A stretch of 18,460 nucleotides of DNA from GW2011-AR5 sp041645025 (GCA_041645025.1 JBAZQV010000015.1:1-18460); one strand, 5' to 3'. Shown: positions 6,891 to 14,472, counted from the stretch's first letter. The notes: generated by a model not told the origin, from the sequence alone. Made by a program: numbers and translations.

Positions 6891-8675
6891 ATGAGTAAGA
6901 CAACACAGCCACTGGTCAACGCGCTGAAGACTGAATGGGAATTCCTCGGTCGGAGAAGGAAACTGTTTATTTTTTACATGAGCTTCTTCATTATAGCCGG
7001 TGCTGTCTCGCTCATAACACCCTATGTTATAGGAACAATATTCAACGATATACAGCGGTCAATTTCAACAGAACAGGAGCTAGCCGGTCTGCATTTGAAA
7101 ATCATGCTATTATTGCTGCTGACAGTCGTGTTCTGGGTGTTCCATGGAATCGCCCGTGTCATGGAACAGAAGACAGGGTTTTTTGTTAGAAAAAATTATG
7201 TCAGCGACAAGATAGACAAAGTCCTGGAACTACCGACGAAATGGCACAAGGACCACCATTCAGGCGACACTATTGACAAGATCAACAGGGCATCGTCCGC
7301 GCTTGAGGATTTCTCCTGCCACCTGACTTTCCAGATTGTCTACGGACTCGTGGGTTTTTTCGGATCAGTCATAATAATGCTATTCATTGACTGGAAGATA
7401 GGCCTGTTCGCGCTGGTATTTTCGTCGCTGATTATCTTCATCATATCGAGGATCGACAAGAATCTCGATAGGAAATACCAAGAACTCAACAGGTACAACA
7501 ACAAATATTCGGCAAAGGTCTTTGACTATTTGAGCAATGTTGTGACTATCATAACCCTGCGTCTGAAGAAAGTAGTCTCTAGGGAAATAGATACAAGGCA
7601 ACAGGCAAGCTACAGCACCTACAGGAAGACCGTCGTCATCGACGAACTCAAGTGGGCGACTGCAAGCATAGCGATCCAGGTAATGGTAGTAGTGGCGCTT
7701 ATCTACAGATCCTCTGCTGAATTAGCAGCTACAGGAACTATCCTGATAGGGACATTATACATGCTCTATGGCTACTTGACGCAGATCGGGGAAACGTTCT
7801 ACAAGTTCGCGGACCTGTATGGAACTATCAACCGTTCCAACGCGAGAATCGTTGGTGCCTACCCGCTTGACAGGGCATACAACCAGATAAAAACACAAAA
7901 TGCGTCCAGGCTGCCGAAAAACTGGCATAAAATATCACTGGTTGATGTCTCGTTTACCTATGACCAGAAAGGGAAGATAAAGCACATCGATCACGTAAAC
8001 TTCCACTTCTCAAAAGGGCAGAAAATAGCACTGGTAGGTGAGAGTGGATCTGGAAAAAGTACGGTTCTGGCACTTATACGCGGACTGTACAACATCGAAC
8101 GTGGCGAGGTTTATTGCAATGGAAAGCTGCTGCAAGGAGGTCTTATGAGCGTCCGTGATCACGTAACACTTATTCCGCAGGAACCTGAAATATTCAATAC
8201 GTCGTTCAGATATAACATCACGATGAATCTTCCAGTGAAAAACAAAGATTTGAAAAGTGTCATAGAAATGGCGCAGCTGAAATCCGTGGTGGAAAAACTA
8301 CCTAAAGGCCTTGACACAAGCGTACTGGAAAAAGGCGTCTCACTCAGCGGCGGGGAAAAACAGCGCCTTGCTCTCGCACGCGGTCTTCTCGCTGCGCAAG
8401 ATAGCGAGGTACTGCTACTGGATGAACCGACGAGCAGCGTTGACAACATAAATGAGATAAAAATACACGAGAATATCTTCTCGAAGTTCCGGCAAAAAAC
8501 GATAATCTCGTCTGTTCACAGGCTCCATCTGCTGGACAGATTCGATTACATATACCTGTTCTCCAGAGGACGGATAATCGGCGAAGGGACACACGACAAC
8601 CTGAAGACAAATCCGGCTTTCCGCAGGATGCTTGCAAAATACGGCGGGGAAAAACACAGGAAGAGATTGACGTAG
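6891..8675 (+). CDS. ABC half-transporter, exporter type (TMD-NBD fusion)
   Basis: 594 residues from the chosen ATG (MSKTTQPLVNAL). N-terminal half (about 25-310) carries about six hydrophobic segments of the type I exporter fold; C-terminal half is the ATPase: Walker A GESGSGKS at 383-390, Q-loop IPQEPEIF, signature LSGGEKQ at 485-491, Walker B LLLDEP with D511 and E512, D-loop SSVD, and switch histidine H543 (SSVHR). All catalytic residues are present. Length is normal for the ABCB/MsbA-like half-transporters, which work as dimers in the cytoplasmic membrane to export lipids, peptides or drugs; the substrate cannot be read from sequence. It stands alone, and no partner subunit is adjacent, so a homodimer is likely. 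GC content is higher than in the 9.9-14.5 kb element. Confidence 0.95.
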   Translation: MSKTTQPLVNALKTEWEFLGRRRKLFIFYMSFFIIAGAVSLITPYVIGTIFNDIQRSISTEQELAGLHLKIMLLLLLTVVFWVFHGIARVMEQKTGFFVRKNYVSDKIDKVLELPTKWHKDHHSGDTIDKINRASSALEDFSCHLTFQIVYGLVGFFGSVIIMLFIDWKIGLFALVFSSLIIFIISRIDKNLDRKYQELNRYNNKYSAKVFDYLSNVVTIITLRLKKVVSREIDTRQQASYSTYRKTVVIDELKWATASIAIQVMVVVALIYRSSAELAATGTILIGTLYMLYGYLTQIGETFYKFADLYGTINRSNARIVGAYPLDRAYNQIKTQNASRLPKNWHKISLVDVSFTYDQKGKIKHIDHVNFHFSKGQKIALVGESGSGKSTVLALIRGLYNIERGEVYCNGKLLQGGLMSVRDHVTLIPQEPEIFNTSFRYNITMNLPVKNKDLKSVIEMAQLKSVVEKLPKGLDTSVLEKGVSLSGGEKQRLALARGLLAAQDSEVLLLDEPTSSVDNINEIKIHENIFSKFRQKTIISSVHRLHLLDRFDYIYLFSRGRIIGEGTHDNLKTNPAFRRMLAKYGGEKHRKRLT

Positions 8676-8682
8676 AGATAGC

Positions 8683-8743
8683 GGTACCTGACAAGTTATT
8701 TAAATCAGAAATTGATTATAGTCACAAACGAGTTGTTAGACAA
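8683..8743 (+). repeat. Degenerate copy of the tRNA-Ala promoter and 5' end
   Basis: AGTTATTTAAATCAGAAATT and the following TATAGTCACAAAC match the tRNA-Ala upstream region (9651-9686), and GAGTTGTTAGA resembles the tRNA start GGGCTGTTAGA. There is no continuing tRNA body. Probably a duplication remnant. Confidence 0.6.
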
Positions 8744-8808
8744 ATCCATTTCTTAAAAACAAAGGCTTTGCAACTTAGCTGTCAAAAATGAGTAAATTAA
8801 AATCTTAT

Positions 8809-8994
8809 CTATTTTCTTCCTTTCCACAAGATGACGATACCAACTACGAACAGTATTACACCCAGTATCTGGTGCGTGCTATGCTCCATGCTGAAGCCAA
8901 GACCGGTTGATACGTGCATTGAATGCGGAGCTGCGACGTAGAAAATACCGAGCAGCAGCAGAATTATTCCGACTATCATTACCACTTTGCTCAT
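8809..8994 (-). CDS. Small two-helix membrane protein
   Basis: 61 residues with two hydrophobic segments (about 4-22 and 43-57) separated by a short His/Met-rich hairpin (HSMHVSTGLGFSMEHSTH), ending WKGRK on what is probably the cytoplasmic side. The start is supported by a Shine-Dalgarno-like AGAGGTG about 6 nt before the ATG, unusual here where most genes look leaderless, and an A/T box near 9035. No family recognised. The clustered His and Met residues could bind metal, a guess only. Confidence 0.75.
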   Translation of the reverse strand: MSKVVMIVGIILLLLGIFYVAAPHSMHVSTGLGFSMEHSTHQILGVILFVVGIVILWKGRK

Positions 8995-9067
8995 TTTTAC
9001 ACCTCTTTTAATTATTGGTGAACCTGATATTAATAAGACGCAGTGGTTTGATAGAAGGCATTTAAGC

Positions 9068-9106
9068 CGAAAAATATTATAGTCAAAGACGGGCTGTTAG
9101 ACAAAA
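9068..9106 (+). repeat. Second degenerate copy of tRNA-Ala 5' end
   Basis: ATTATAGTCAAAGACGGGCT continuing GTTAGACAAA matches the tRNA-Ala start region and shares the GTTAGACAAA ending with the copy at 8683-8743, so both remnants derive from one truncated form. Confidence 0.55.
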
Positions 9107-9109
9107 AAT

Positions 9110-9586
9110 TTATTTCTTCCTCTCATATCTTCCGATCAGTTCTGCCTTCGCAATAATATGCCCCTGCATGGCTTCTTCTACATGTAACTTGGTTGATCCT
9201 TCCTTTAGTTGCAGCAGCGCGTCCAAGGCATACATTTTGAAAAAATAGCGATGTTCGTGATCAGGCGGACACGGACCCATGTAACCAAGTCGGTGCCCCG
9301 TGTTCTTGCCTTTTGTGCCAGGTGACTGTCCCTCTCCTATTTCTCTTACATTTGTGTCAATGTTAAAAACAACCCAGTGATCCCACATCTGTATTTTGAA
9401 TTTCTCCTTGACAAAGTCTGGTATGTCAGGATCGTCCATTATCAGCACCAGTGACTTGGCGAGAACAGGTGCATTATCTATTTTAAGCGGTGGGCTCACA
9501 TCCTGTCCGTCACAGGTATACTTGTCCGGAATACGACCATTATTTTCGAAAACAGAAGATGTTAATTTCATATAGTCACGTTGCAT
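9110..9586 (-). CDS. PEBP family protein (YbhB/YbcL, Raf-kinase-inhibitor-like)
   Basis: 158 residues. Hallmarks of the phosphatidylethanolamine-binding protein fold: DGQDVSPPL at 26-34, DDPD at 51-54, WDHWVVFNI, then GPCPPDHEHRYFF at 104-116, which form the anion-binding pocket. No signal peptide, so cytosolic. Archaeal and bacterial members have no firm biochemical role; ligand binding or protease/kinase inhibition is proposed in other lineages. A TATA-like CATATAGT about 27 nt upstream fits the ATG at 9586; an internal ATG at 9571 is the alternative start. Confidence 0.93.
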   Translation of the reverse strand: MQRDYMKLTSSVFENNGRIPDKYTCDGQDVSPPLKIDNAPVLAKSLVLIMDDPDIPDFVKEKFKIQMWDHWVVFNIDTNVREIGEGQSPGTKGKNTGHRLGYMGPCPPDHEHRYFFKMYALDALLQLKEGSTKLHVEEAMQGHIIAKAELIGRYERKK

Positions 9587-9652
9587 GTATCGGAAGAAAA
9601 CTTCAAAAAACTATATGTGCTTGCACGGGAAAAGATTAACGTACTGGATAAG

Positions 9653-9663
9653 TTATTTAAATC
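9653..9663 (+). promoter_or_regulatory. tRNA-Ala promoter
   Basis: TTATTTAAATC box about 30 nt before the tRNA 5' end. The same stretch is repeated at 8694-8704. Confidence 0.65.
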
Positions 9664-9691
9664 AGAAACTAATTATAGTCACAAACAGTCT

Positions 9692-9813
9692 GGGCTGTTA
9701 GATCAACTGGAGCACCTTTCCAGAAAGCTGCACCAAAGCGGCAATGGAAGGTTGCAGGAAAGATCGCTTGCTTTGCAAGCAAGAGGCTGGGGGTTCGAGT
9801 CCCCCACAGTCCA
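9692..9813 (+). tRNA. tRNA-Ala (anticodon UGC) with D-loop intron
   Basis: Acceptor GGGCTGT (9692-9698) pairs ACAGTCC (9806-9812) with discriminator A at 9813. D stem GATC (9701-9704) pairs GATC (9762-9765), anticodon stem CTTGC/GCAAG with loop TTTGCAA (9772-9778; UGC), T arm GGGGG-TTCGAGT-CCCCC. CCA is not encoded. About 50 nt (near 9711-9760) interrupt the D-loop after AACTGG; removing them gives a normal 72-nt tRNA. The inserted part folds (CUUUCC/GGAAAG, CUGC-ACC/GGUUGCAG), but I could not fix one BHB. Introns outside the anticodon loop are known in some archaea. The 3' end of this gene forms the left edge of the 90-bp repeat. Confidence 0.9.
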
Positions 9814-9884
9814 TGAACCTGCCAAAAGACCGTCATACTCGAATATCTATCAGCAGAGATGCTACGTGTCAAATCCCGTCCAGT
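9795..9884. repeat. Left 90-bp direct repeat (attL-like)
   Basis: Identical over 90 bp to 14524-14613. It begins in the tRNA T-loop (TCGAGTCCCCCACAGTCC), so it includes the tRNA 3' end and about 70 bp beyond. This is how elements that integrate into tRNA genes are bounded: the insertion leaves the tRNA whole on one side. Confidence 0.88.
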
Positions 9885-10150
9885 CCACTATACTCGCGGA
9901 ACAAATCCCAAAAAACTCTCTTATAGAGGATTCCAGAAAAAAACAGGTAAAAAGCTTAAAAACCTGCCGAATTTTATTGGAAACTGAGGTCCAAAAACAT
10001 GCAAAATTCTTGGAATATACTTAATTTTAAACGACAAATATGTGGGTTTTTGGAAGAGGAAAGCCCAGAAATCCCTGACTTTGTAGAGCCTTTCAGGTTT
10101 GCCAGTGCCTACAAGCCAAAGTTCTGTAGGAGTTTTTGTCTTCTCAATTT
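9885..10150. other. No clear gene
   Basis: Left end of the element. A weak hairpin CAGGT/ACCTG at 9944-9966. The frame that continues from the repeat (MNLPKDRHTRISISRD onward) stops at 9926 after 37 residues. Nothing else supported. Confidence 0.5.
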
Positions 10151-10708
10151 CTACATTGCAATAAATCTAAATTCGTCTGGCGTTCTAAACCCTCTTTTTA
10201 ATAAAATGTCCCTTTCCTTGAATAAGTCTGCCCTGTTGTGTGCTATACAATCCTTCATGTTGCCTTTTTCCCACGCCGGCGGAAACATTTTACCGTTGTC
10301 TAAAAATGGGTCGTCGTAGTTTTGTAGCTTCAACACCTCGACTGCCAGACGTTTTGCTTCATACCTTTCCTTGTTTAATTCACGTTCAAATAATATCTTT
10401 TCTCCTGTGCTATGAAAAAGCACTCCTGTCTCGAATGGCGTATTGAATGAATGAAATGGCTTTGGAAGGTTGGGAACAAGCTTTACGATAGTAGACAGAA
10501 GTTCATTTATTTCCGACTTACTTTCAGCACAATGTATTTCTATTCCCCTACTTGTCATGAATCCAAAAAATACGGGTTTTATGTTTGAATACTCTCTAGA
10601 ATCGCTATATTCTGGGTGTTTGTATTGCTTCGAAAAGTCGCCTGTGGTTTCCAAATCTATTATAGTGCCATCAAATTGGGAGACGATAGGTTCTGTTATG
10701 AGTTTCAT
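10151..10708 (-). CDS. Predicted DEDD-type 3'-5' exonuclease (RNase H-like fold)
   Basis: 185 residues. Motif I IIDLETTG with D18 and E20; motif II FHSFNTPFE with N89 and E93 (an acidic residue in the usual Asp place); motif III CIAHNRAD with D161. This fits the RNase H-like exonuclease clan (DnaQ / YprB type), which uses two metal ions to trim DNA or RNA ends. It is shorter than polymerase proofreading subunits and has no added domain. A box ATTTAAG about 25 nt before the ATG suggests a leaderless transcript separate from the three-gene operon. Family assignment is by motif only; substrate unknown. Inside the tRNA-bounded element. Confidence 0.7.
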   Translation of the reverse strand: MKLITEPIVSQFDGTIIDLETTGDFSKQYKHPEYSDSREYSNIKPVFFGFMTSRGIEIHCAESKSEINELLSTIVKLVPNLPKPFHSFNTPFETGVLFHSTGEKILFERELNKERYEAKRLAVEVLKLQNYDDPFLDNGKMFPPAWEKGNMKDCIAHNRADLFKERDILLKRGFRTPDEFRFIAM

Positions 10709-10769
10709 ACATATAATTATAAACTGAAGTCTTAAATCCCCTTAATCAATAAAAATTTGGTAAGTATTT

Positions 10770-11156
10770 TCATGTTTTTGGAACAAAGACACACCTACAA
10801 AAACTGTATTTTTTATTTTCTGGATTTAGATGATGTGAACAATTTTTGTTAGGTAGTGGCATTTTGCTTATGGCTTCATCTATTGAGTAAGACTTGCCAT
10901 TTTGTTTGTCACAGTTGGAACAACCACCAGTACTTAATATTCTAACCTTTTTAATGTCTTGATTTTTGAAATCAAGTAACCTTATTCTTGATGATTCTTT
11001 GATATATATGAAAGGGTTTTTATTTTCTTCATCAACAAAAATAGCCATCTTGTAATACAACATTTGTGCATCATGTAATTTATTTTTCCCCAATGCAACT
11101 GCCAAAGCTTTTTGAAACGATGACCAAACTTCATCTCTTTTTTCTTTAGGCTTCAT
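10770..11156 (-). CDS. Cys/His-rich protein, third gene of minus operon
   Basis: 128 residues. N-terminal helical part (1-45), then GGCSNC (C79, C82), NGKSYSIDEAI, PLPNKNCSHH (C106, H108, H109) and FCRC (C120, C122). The order C-x2-C, NGK, P-x-P-x3-C, C-R-C resembles the metal-binding tail of phage Mu gpF-like minor head proteins, where a short Cys/His module follows a small alpha/beta core; here only that tail-like module is present. Its start overlaps the upstream gene by 4 nt (ATGA), so it is translationally coupled to the resolvase-like pair. Zinc binding is likely; function unknown. Confidence 0.72.
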   Translation of the reverse strand: MKPKEKRDEVWSSFQKALAVALGKNKLHDAQMLYYKMAIFVDEENKNPFIYIKESSRIRLLDFKNQDIKKVRILSTGGCSNCDKQNGKSYSIDEAISKMPLPNKNCSHHLNPENKKYSFCRCVFVPKT

Positions 11157-11662
11157 TCAAACACTATATTTCCTTTATCGTCTATTCTAGCAACTTGCCA
11201 TTCATAATTGTTTTTAGAAATAACTGTTTCTACCTGACTTTGTACTAAACTTAGTGTAGGGAAGTTATATTTCTTAGATAGGAAGATAACATCACTTATT
11301 GAGTCATTCTTATTCATGCCTTTGAATACAACAAAATCAACGGGATTTAAAATGGGTTTAACATCAAGAGGGTCTAATTTCAAAGCTTTGAAAGAAGGAG
11401 AAATTGCATTGTTGAAGATTTTCTCGGCTGCCTTTCTTCCTTTGTTTTTGGCTATTTCTCTGAGTTTTTCTTCTATTTCACCGAACTTTGTTTCTTTACC
11501 GCCTATAACCAAGCTTCTTTTTTCATAATCATCTAACCAAGTTCTGGGTGCTGCTGATTTCAATTTAAAATGCAAATCCGATACCCTAACTAGCTCATTG
11601 CAATGTGGACAGATGCAAAGTATCTTCCTGAACTCTTGAAATTCTTCGAACAAGGTATTCAT
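11153..11662 (-). CDS. Holliday-resolvase-like protein, nuclease motif degenerate
   Basis: 169 residues, paralogous in layout to the gene before it: an N-terminal CICPHC (C16, C18, C21) motif, a long charged helix (about 60-85), then NPVDFVVFKG (D109) and VIFLSKK. At the place of the catalytic E-x-K it has S129-K-K131, so the glutamate is missing. The C-terminal part (LSLVQSQVETVI...WQVARI) keeps the fold pattern. Probably a non-catalytic partner that shapes or targets a heteromeric nuclease, an inference. Overlaps both neighbours by 4 nt. Confidence 0.72.
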   Translation of the reverse strand: MNTLFEEFQEFRKILCICPHCNELVRVSDLHFKLKSAAPRTWLDDYEKRSLVIGGKETKFGEIEEKLREIAKNKGRKAAEKIFNNAISPSFKALKLDPLDVKPILNPVDFVVFKGMNKNDSISDVIFLSKKYNFPTLSLVQSQVETVISKNNYEWQVARIDDKGNIVFE

Positions 11663-12138
11663 TTAATCACCTTATATGAGACTCTTTTGCCTTCTATAGC
11701 GTCCTTTATTGATTTTTGATGCTCATTTAGGCGTGCATTTCCACTCTTTACTTCAATAAAATTTATGGAGTTTACTTTGCCTGCAGAAAGTCCATTAAAA
11801 GTTATCAAATCTATGGGGTCCCCTAAGAATCTCGAATCAGGCAACTCCCATTTAAAATCGCGCATAGTTGGTAATACTTTTTCCAAGTTCTTTCCAACAT
11901 TGACAGATTTTGTGGTAATCTCAGCCTTTTTGGTAGCTAATTTTTCCCTTTTCTTCAAATCTTCCAAACGCTTTTCAAGTGCTTCATTAAGGGTTTTTTG
12001 TATTTCTATTGCCTTAGAAGGAAATGTTTTAGTGCCGTCAAACAAAAACGCCTCGGACAGCTTGAACTCTTCACCACAAGTGCATTCAGCATAAAGACCG
12101 GACTGCTTCAGTTCTCGAATCAATTGTTCTATATCCAT
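11659..12138 (-). CDS. Holliday-junction-resolvase-like PD-(D/E)XK nuclease
   Basis: 159 residues. N-terminal CTCGEEF, a long coiled-coil-like stretch (about 45-75), then DPIDLITFNG (D110), INFIEVKSG (E129, K131) and a glutamine in LNEHQ (Q141), the classic D...E-x-K...Q order of archaeal Holliday-junction-resolvase-related endonucleases. First gene of a three-gene operon (ATGA overlaps), divergent from the GHKL gene. These small nucleases cut branched or foreign DNA in other systems; target here unknown. Confidence 0.82.
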   Translation of the reverse strand: MDIEQLIRELKQSGLYAECTCGEEFKLSEAFLFDGTKTFPSKAIEIQKTLNEALEKRLEDLKKREKLATKKAEITTKSVNVGKNLEKVLPTMRDFKWELPDSRFLGDPIDLITFNGLSAGKVNSINFIEVKSGNARLNEHQKSIKDAIEGKRVSYKVIK

Positions 12139-12157
12139 TGATTTTCCACTCTAATAC

Positions 12158-12171
12158 ATTTGATATCAAAT
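12158..12171. promoter_or_regulatory. 14-bp palindrome between divergent operons
   Basis: ATTTGATATCAAAT is a perfect palindrome midway between the nuclease operon (start 12138) and the GHKL gene (start 12235). It sits where the minus-strand promoter would be, so it could serve as an operator that represses one or both directions. Confidence 0.6.
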
Positions 12172-12204
12172 TATAGTTCTGTCTATACGTCTCTTATTCT
12201 GAGC

Positions 12205-12213
12205 ATTTTTAAG
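12205..12213 (+). promoter_or_regulatory. TATA box of the GHKL-peptidase gene
   Basis: TTTTTAAGG about 26 nt before the ATG at 12235; it supports that start over an in-frame ATG 75 nt upstream (12160), which would lie before the promoter. Confidence 0.6.
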
Positions 12214-12234
12214 GTTTATTCGACTCTTATTTCT

Positions 12235-13620
12235 ATGAACAAATTCGACCTTAATATTGAAAAAATTCTGGAAAATTGGGAAGTGTCTTTTGCAGTTAGA
12301 GAAATAATAGCCAATGCAATAGATGAGCAAATACTTACGGATACGCAAAACATTTCTATCGCTAAAGATAAACAAAAAAGGTGGCACATAAGGGACTATG
12401 GTCGAGGGTTAAGATATCAACACTTGACTCAAAAAGAGAATGAAGAAAAACTGAAAAGTACAAAACCTATTATAGGAAAATTCGGAATTGGGTTAAAGGA
12501 TGCTCTTGCAACATTTTATCGCCATAAAATCAAAATACTCATAAAATCAAAGTACGGCGACATAACATTGGAAATGTCATCAAAATCAGGTTTTGCTGAC
12601 ATAAAAACCCTCCATGCAGCAGTTTCAGACCCAAGTGATAAAAATCTTGTCGGTACTGAAGTTATTCTTGATGGCACTACAGATAGTGATATAGATAAGG
12701 CAAAAGATTTTTTTCTTATATTTTCTGATGAAACGTTACTAGAAAAAACAAAATTTGGTGAGGTTCTAAAGAGAGGTAAAGAAAACTCCAGAATTTACAT
12801 AAACGGTCTAAAAGTTGCCGAAGAAGATAATTTTCTCTTTTCCTATAACATAACATCAATGACAGCTGCAATGAAAAGGGCTTTAAACCGGGAGAGAACA
12901 CATGTCGGTAGAACAGCTTATAGTGACCGGGTAAAATCTATACTCTTGGAATGTCGCAGTAAAGATGTTGCAGAATTGCTTGTAGACGACTTAAAAGAAT
13001 ATCAAACCGGTCACCTTCATGACGAACTTAACTGGATTGACGTGTCCGTCCATGCGTGTCGATTGCTCAACGCTTCGGACAAAGTTATATTTGTAACGCC
13101 TTTCCAGCTTATAGATGCAAAAGAACTTGTTGACAGGGCTAAGAATGATGGCTATAAAGTTATAACAATACCCGATACAGTGAGTGAGAAAATAAGAGGT
13201 CTTAAGGATTTCAAGGGGAACCCTATAAGGGATATAGAAGAATATGAACACGAATGGAATGAGAGCTTTGAATTCAAGTTTGTTAAACCAGAGAAACTTA
13301 CCAAAGACGAGAAAGGAGTTTTTGATAGGACAAAAGATATTTTTGATTTAATTGGAGGGAAACCTAAGAATGTAAAAGAGATTTTAATATCTGAGACGAT
13401 GCGTTTGGAAAAAGTAGGATTTTTTGAAGCATCAGGATTGTGGGAATCTCCACGTATTATAATAAAACGTTCCCAACTTAGGAATTTAGAAGCTTATGCC
13501 GGAACACTTCTTCATGAAACAGCACATGCGATAAGTGGTAAAGAAGATGTTTCTCGTGAGTTTGAACTGAAACTAACGGAATTTTTAGGTACTGTATCTG
13601 AGAAGTCTTTGGACAAATAA
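12235..13620 (+). CDS. GHKL (HSP90-like) ATPase fused to HExxH metallopeptidase
   Basis: 461 residues from the chosen start (MNKFDLNIEKIL). The N-terminal GHKL fold has the N-box EIIANAIDE (E23, N27, D30), G1 box DYGRG (D54, G56, G58) and G2 box GKFGIG (81-86), the ATP lid signature. The middle (about 120-400) shows no family I know. Near the C-terminus LLHETAHAISG gives HExxH (H427, E428, H431) with E442 or E444 as a possible third zinc ligand. The design suggests an ATP-driven conformational switch that controls a protease. GHKL ATPases are common in anti-phage and chromatin-remodelling proteins (MORC, HSP90, MutL), but this fusion with a metallopeptidase is unusual. Leaderless promoter of its own; followed by two small genes on the same strand. 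Confidence 0.85.
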   Translation: MNKFDLNIEKILENWEVSFAVREIIANAIDEQILTDTQNISIAKDKQKRWHIRDYGRGLRYQHLTQKENEEKLKSTKPIIGKFGIGLKDALATFYRHKIKILIKSKYGDITLEMSSKSGFADIKTLHAAVSDPSDKNLVGTEVILDGTTDSDIDKAKDFFLIFSDETLLEKTKFGEVLKRGKENSRIYINGLKVAEEDNFLFSYNITSMTAAMKRALNRERTHVGRTAYSDRVKSILLECRSKDVAELLVDDLKEYQTGHLHDELNWIDVSVHACRLLNASDKVIFVTPFQLIDAKELVDRAKNDGYKVITIPDTVSEKIRGLKDFKGNPIRDIEEYEHEWNESFEFKFVKPEKLTKDEKGVFDRTKDIFDLIGGKPKNVKEILISETMRLEKVGFFEASGLWESPRIIIKRSQLRNLEAYAGTLLHETAHAISGKEDVSREFELKLTEFLGTVSEKSLDK

Positions 13621-13655
13621 TCGAACTTAAAAAGATACAAAGTCTGATATTTTCT

Positions 13656-13964
13656 ATGGCGTCAGAATTGGCTGAAAGGGCAAAGAAAAAGGCTCAAGAG
13701 GTTGCGAAAATCTATGGAATTTCTACTATAACCCCAGAAGCTATGAAACTAATAGAAGATAGATTTGATAAGAAACAATTCGAAATCAAATCACTTATAG
13801 AAAAGAGCCAGAAAAGCGATGCAGCTTTAATGAGAAGCGTGGAAATAGTAATAAAAACAGCTTCTGAAGAAGCTAAATCTCGTGGACAGACTTACATACT
13901 ATCTGCTGATATAGAAAGTGCTGTTCAAAAGAATTTTTGTAAGGTTTACCCATTCTGTGGATAG
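13656..13964 (+). CDS. Small protein with possible histone fold
   Basis: 102 residues. ITPEAMKLIEDRF, a long helix (about 45-73), and then SRGQTYILSADIESAV resemble helix 1, helix 2 and the loop-plus-helix 3 of a histone fold (compare the AGRKTI..EDV pattern). The N-terminal 25 residues are very basic. It ends with CKVYPFCG, a Cys-containing tail not seen in plain histones. A box TTAAAAAGA about 27 nt before the ATG implies its own leaderless transcript. The stop overlaps the start of the next gene by one base. The histone reading is tentative. Confidence 0.6.
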   Translation: MASELAERAKKKAQEVAKIYGISTITPEAMKLIEDRFDKKQFEIKSLIEKSQKSDAALMRSVEIVIKTASEEAKSRGQTYILSADIESAVQKNFCKVYPFCG

Positions 13965-14326
13965 TGAAAAACTTGTCAAGAAATAGTTTTGAAGCATTGA
14001 AATCTGCTGAATCTTTATCCAAGCAAATCATGACATTGTCAACAGGTATAATTGTTTTATCTGCTACTTTTCTCAAGGATTTTTTTTCCAAACCTATACA
14101 TCTAGAAATCTTGGGAGCTTCGTGGATATTTTTGTCAATTTCTATTATCCTTGGTTTGCTTTCTTTGGGCGCAATAATTGATAATATGAACAGGCATAAG
14201 TATGACATTCATGAAGGGCATGCAAGAAAAATGACATTAATTCAAGAGATAGCTTTTTTCCTTGGAATTATAGGATTCTGGGTATTTGCATTGTTAAATA
14301 TGAACCTTATCCAAGTTCCTGTGTGA
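13964..14326 (+). CDS. Small membrane protein, three predicted helices
   Basis: 120 residues with GTG start overlapping the preceding TAG by one nucleotide (TAGTG). An amphipathic N-terminus is followed by hydrophobic segments at about 20-38, 46-72 and 92-115. The pair of coupled small genes after an ATPase-peptidase is the layout of a regulated membrane effector, for instance in abortive-infection systems, but no catalytic or pore motif is recognisable. Confidence 0.75.
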   Translation: MKNLSRNSFEALKSAESLSKQIMTLSTGIIVLSATFLKDFFSKPIHLEILGASWIFLSISIILGLLSLGAIIDNMNRHKYDIHEGHARKMTLIQEIAFFLGIIGFWVFALLNMNLIQVPV

Positions 14327-14472
14327 TACGCAACTCCTGCGTGACCGCTTAAAACATCTCCTTCCATAAAAGCGGTAGGGGTGTTTCAGAATCGGAAGTT
14401 TTACAGGACGTCCTTGAAGACCATAGTCCTTATATACGGTCCAAGTGGAGTATCAATCACGGAGTGATTAAC
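14327..14472. other. Right end of the element, promoter region
   Basis: No gene to 14472. Contains GCGGT..ACCGC-type pairing (CGTGACCGCTTAAAA with AAAAGCGGTAGG, 14340-14380), possibly a terminator of the upstream operon, and a TATA box TTATATAC at 14430-14437. Confidence 0.5.

Noticed and set aside
8159..8694. Minus-strand ORFs in the ABC transporter gene
   Set aside because: Shadow frames of the ATPase domain; low-complexity Ser-rich translation.
8683..9106. Split tRNA half genes as in Nanoarchaeum
   Set aside because: The repeated fragments hold only the first dozen or so tRNA-like bases, no complete half with a trans-pairing tail, and the full tRNA is present at 9692.
9581..10024. 147-residue plus-strand ORF
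   Set aside because: It covers the whole tRNA-Ala gene and the left repeat; reading frame is incidental.
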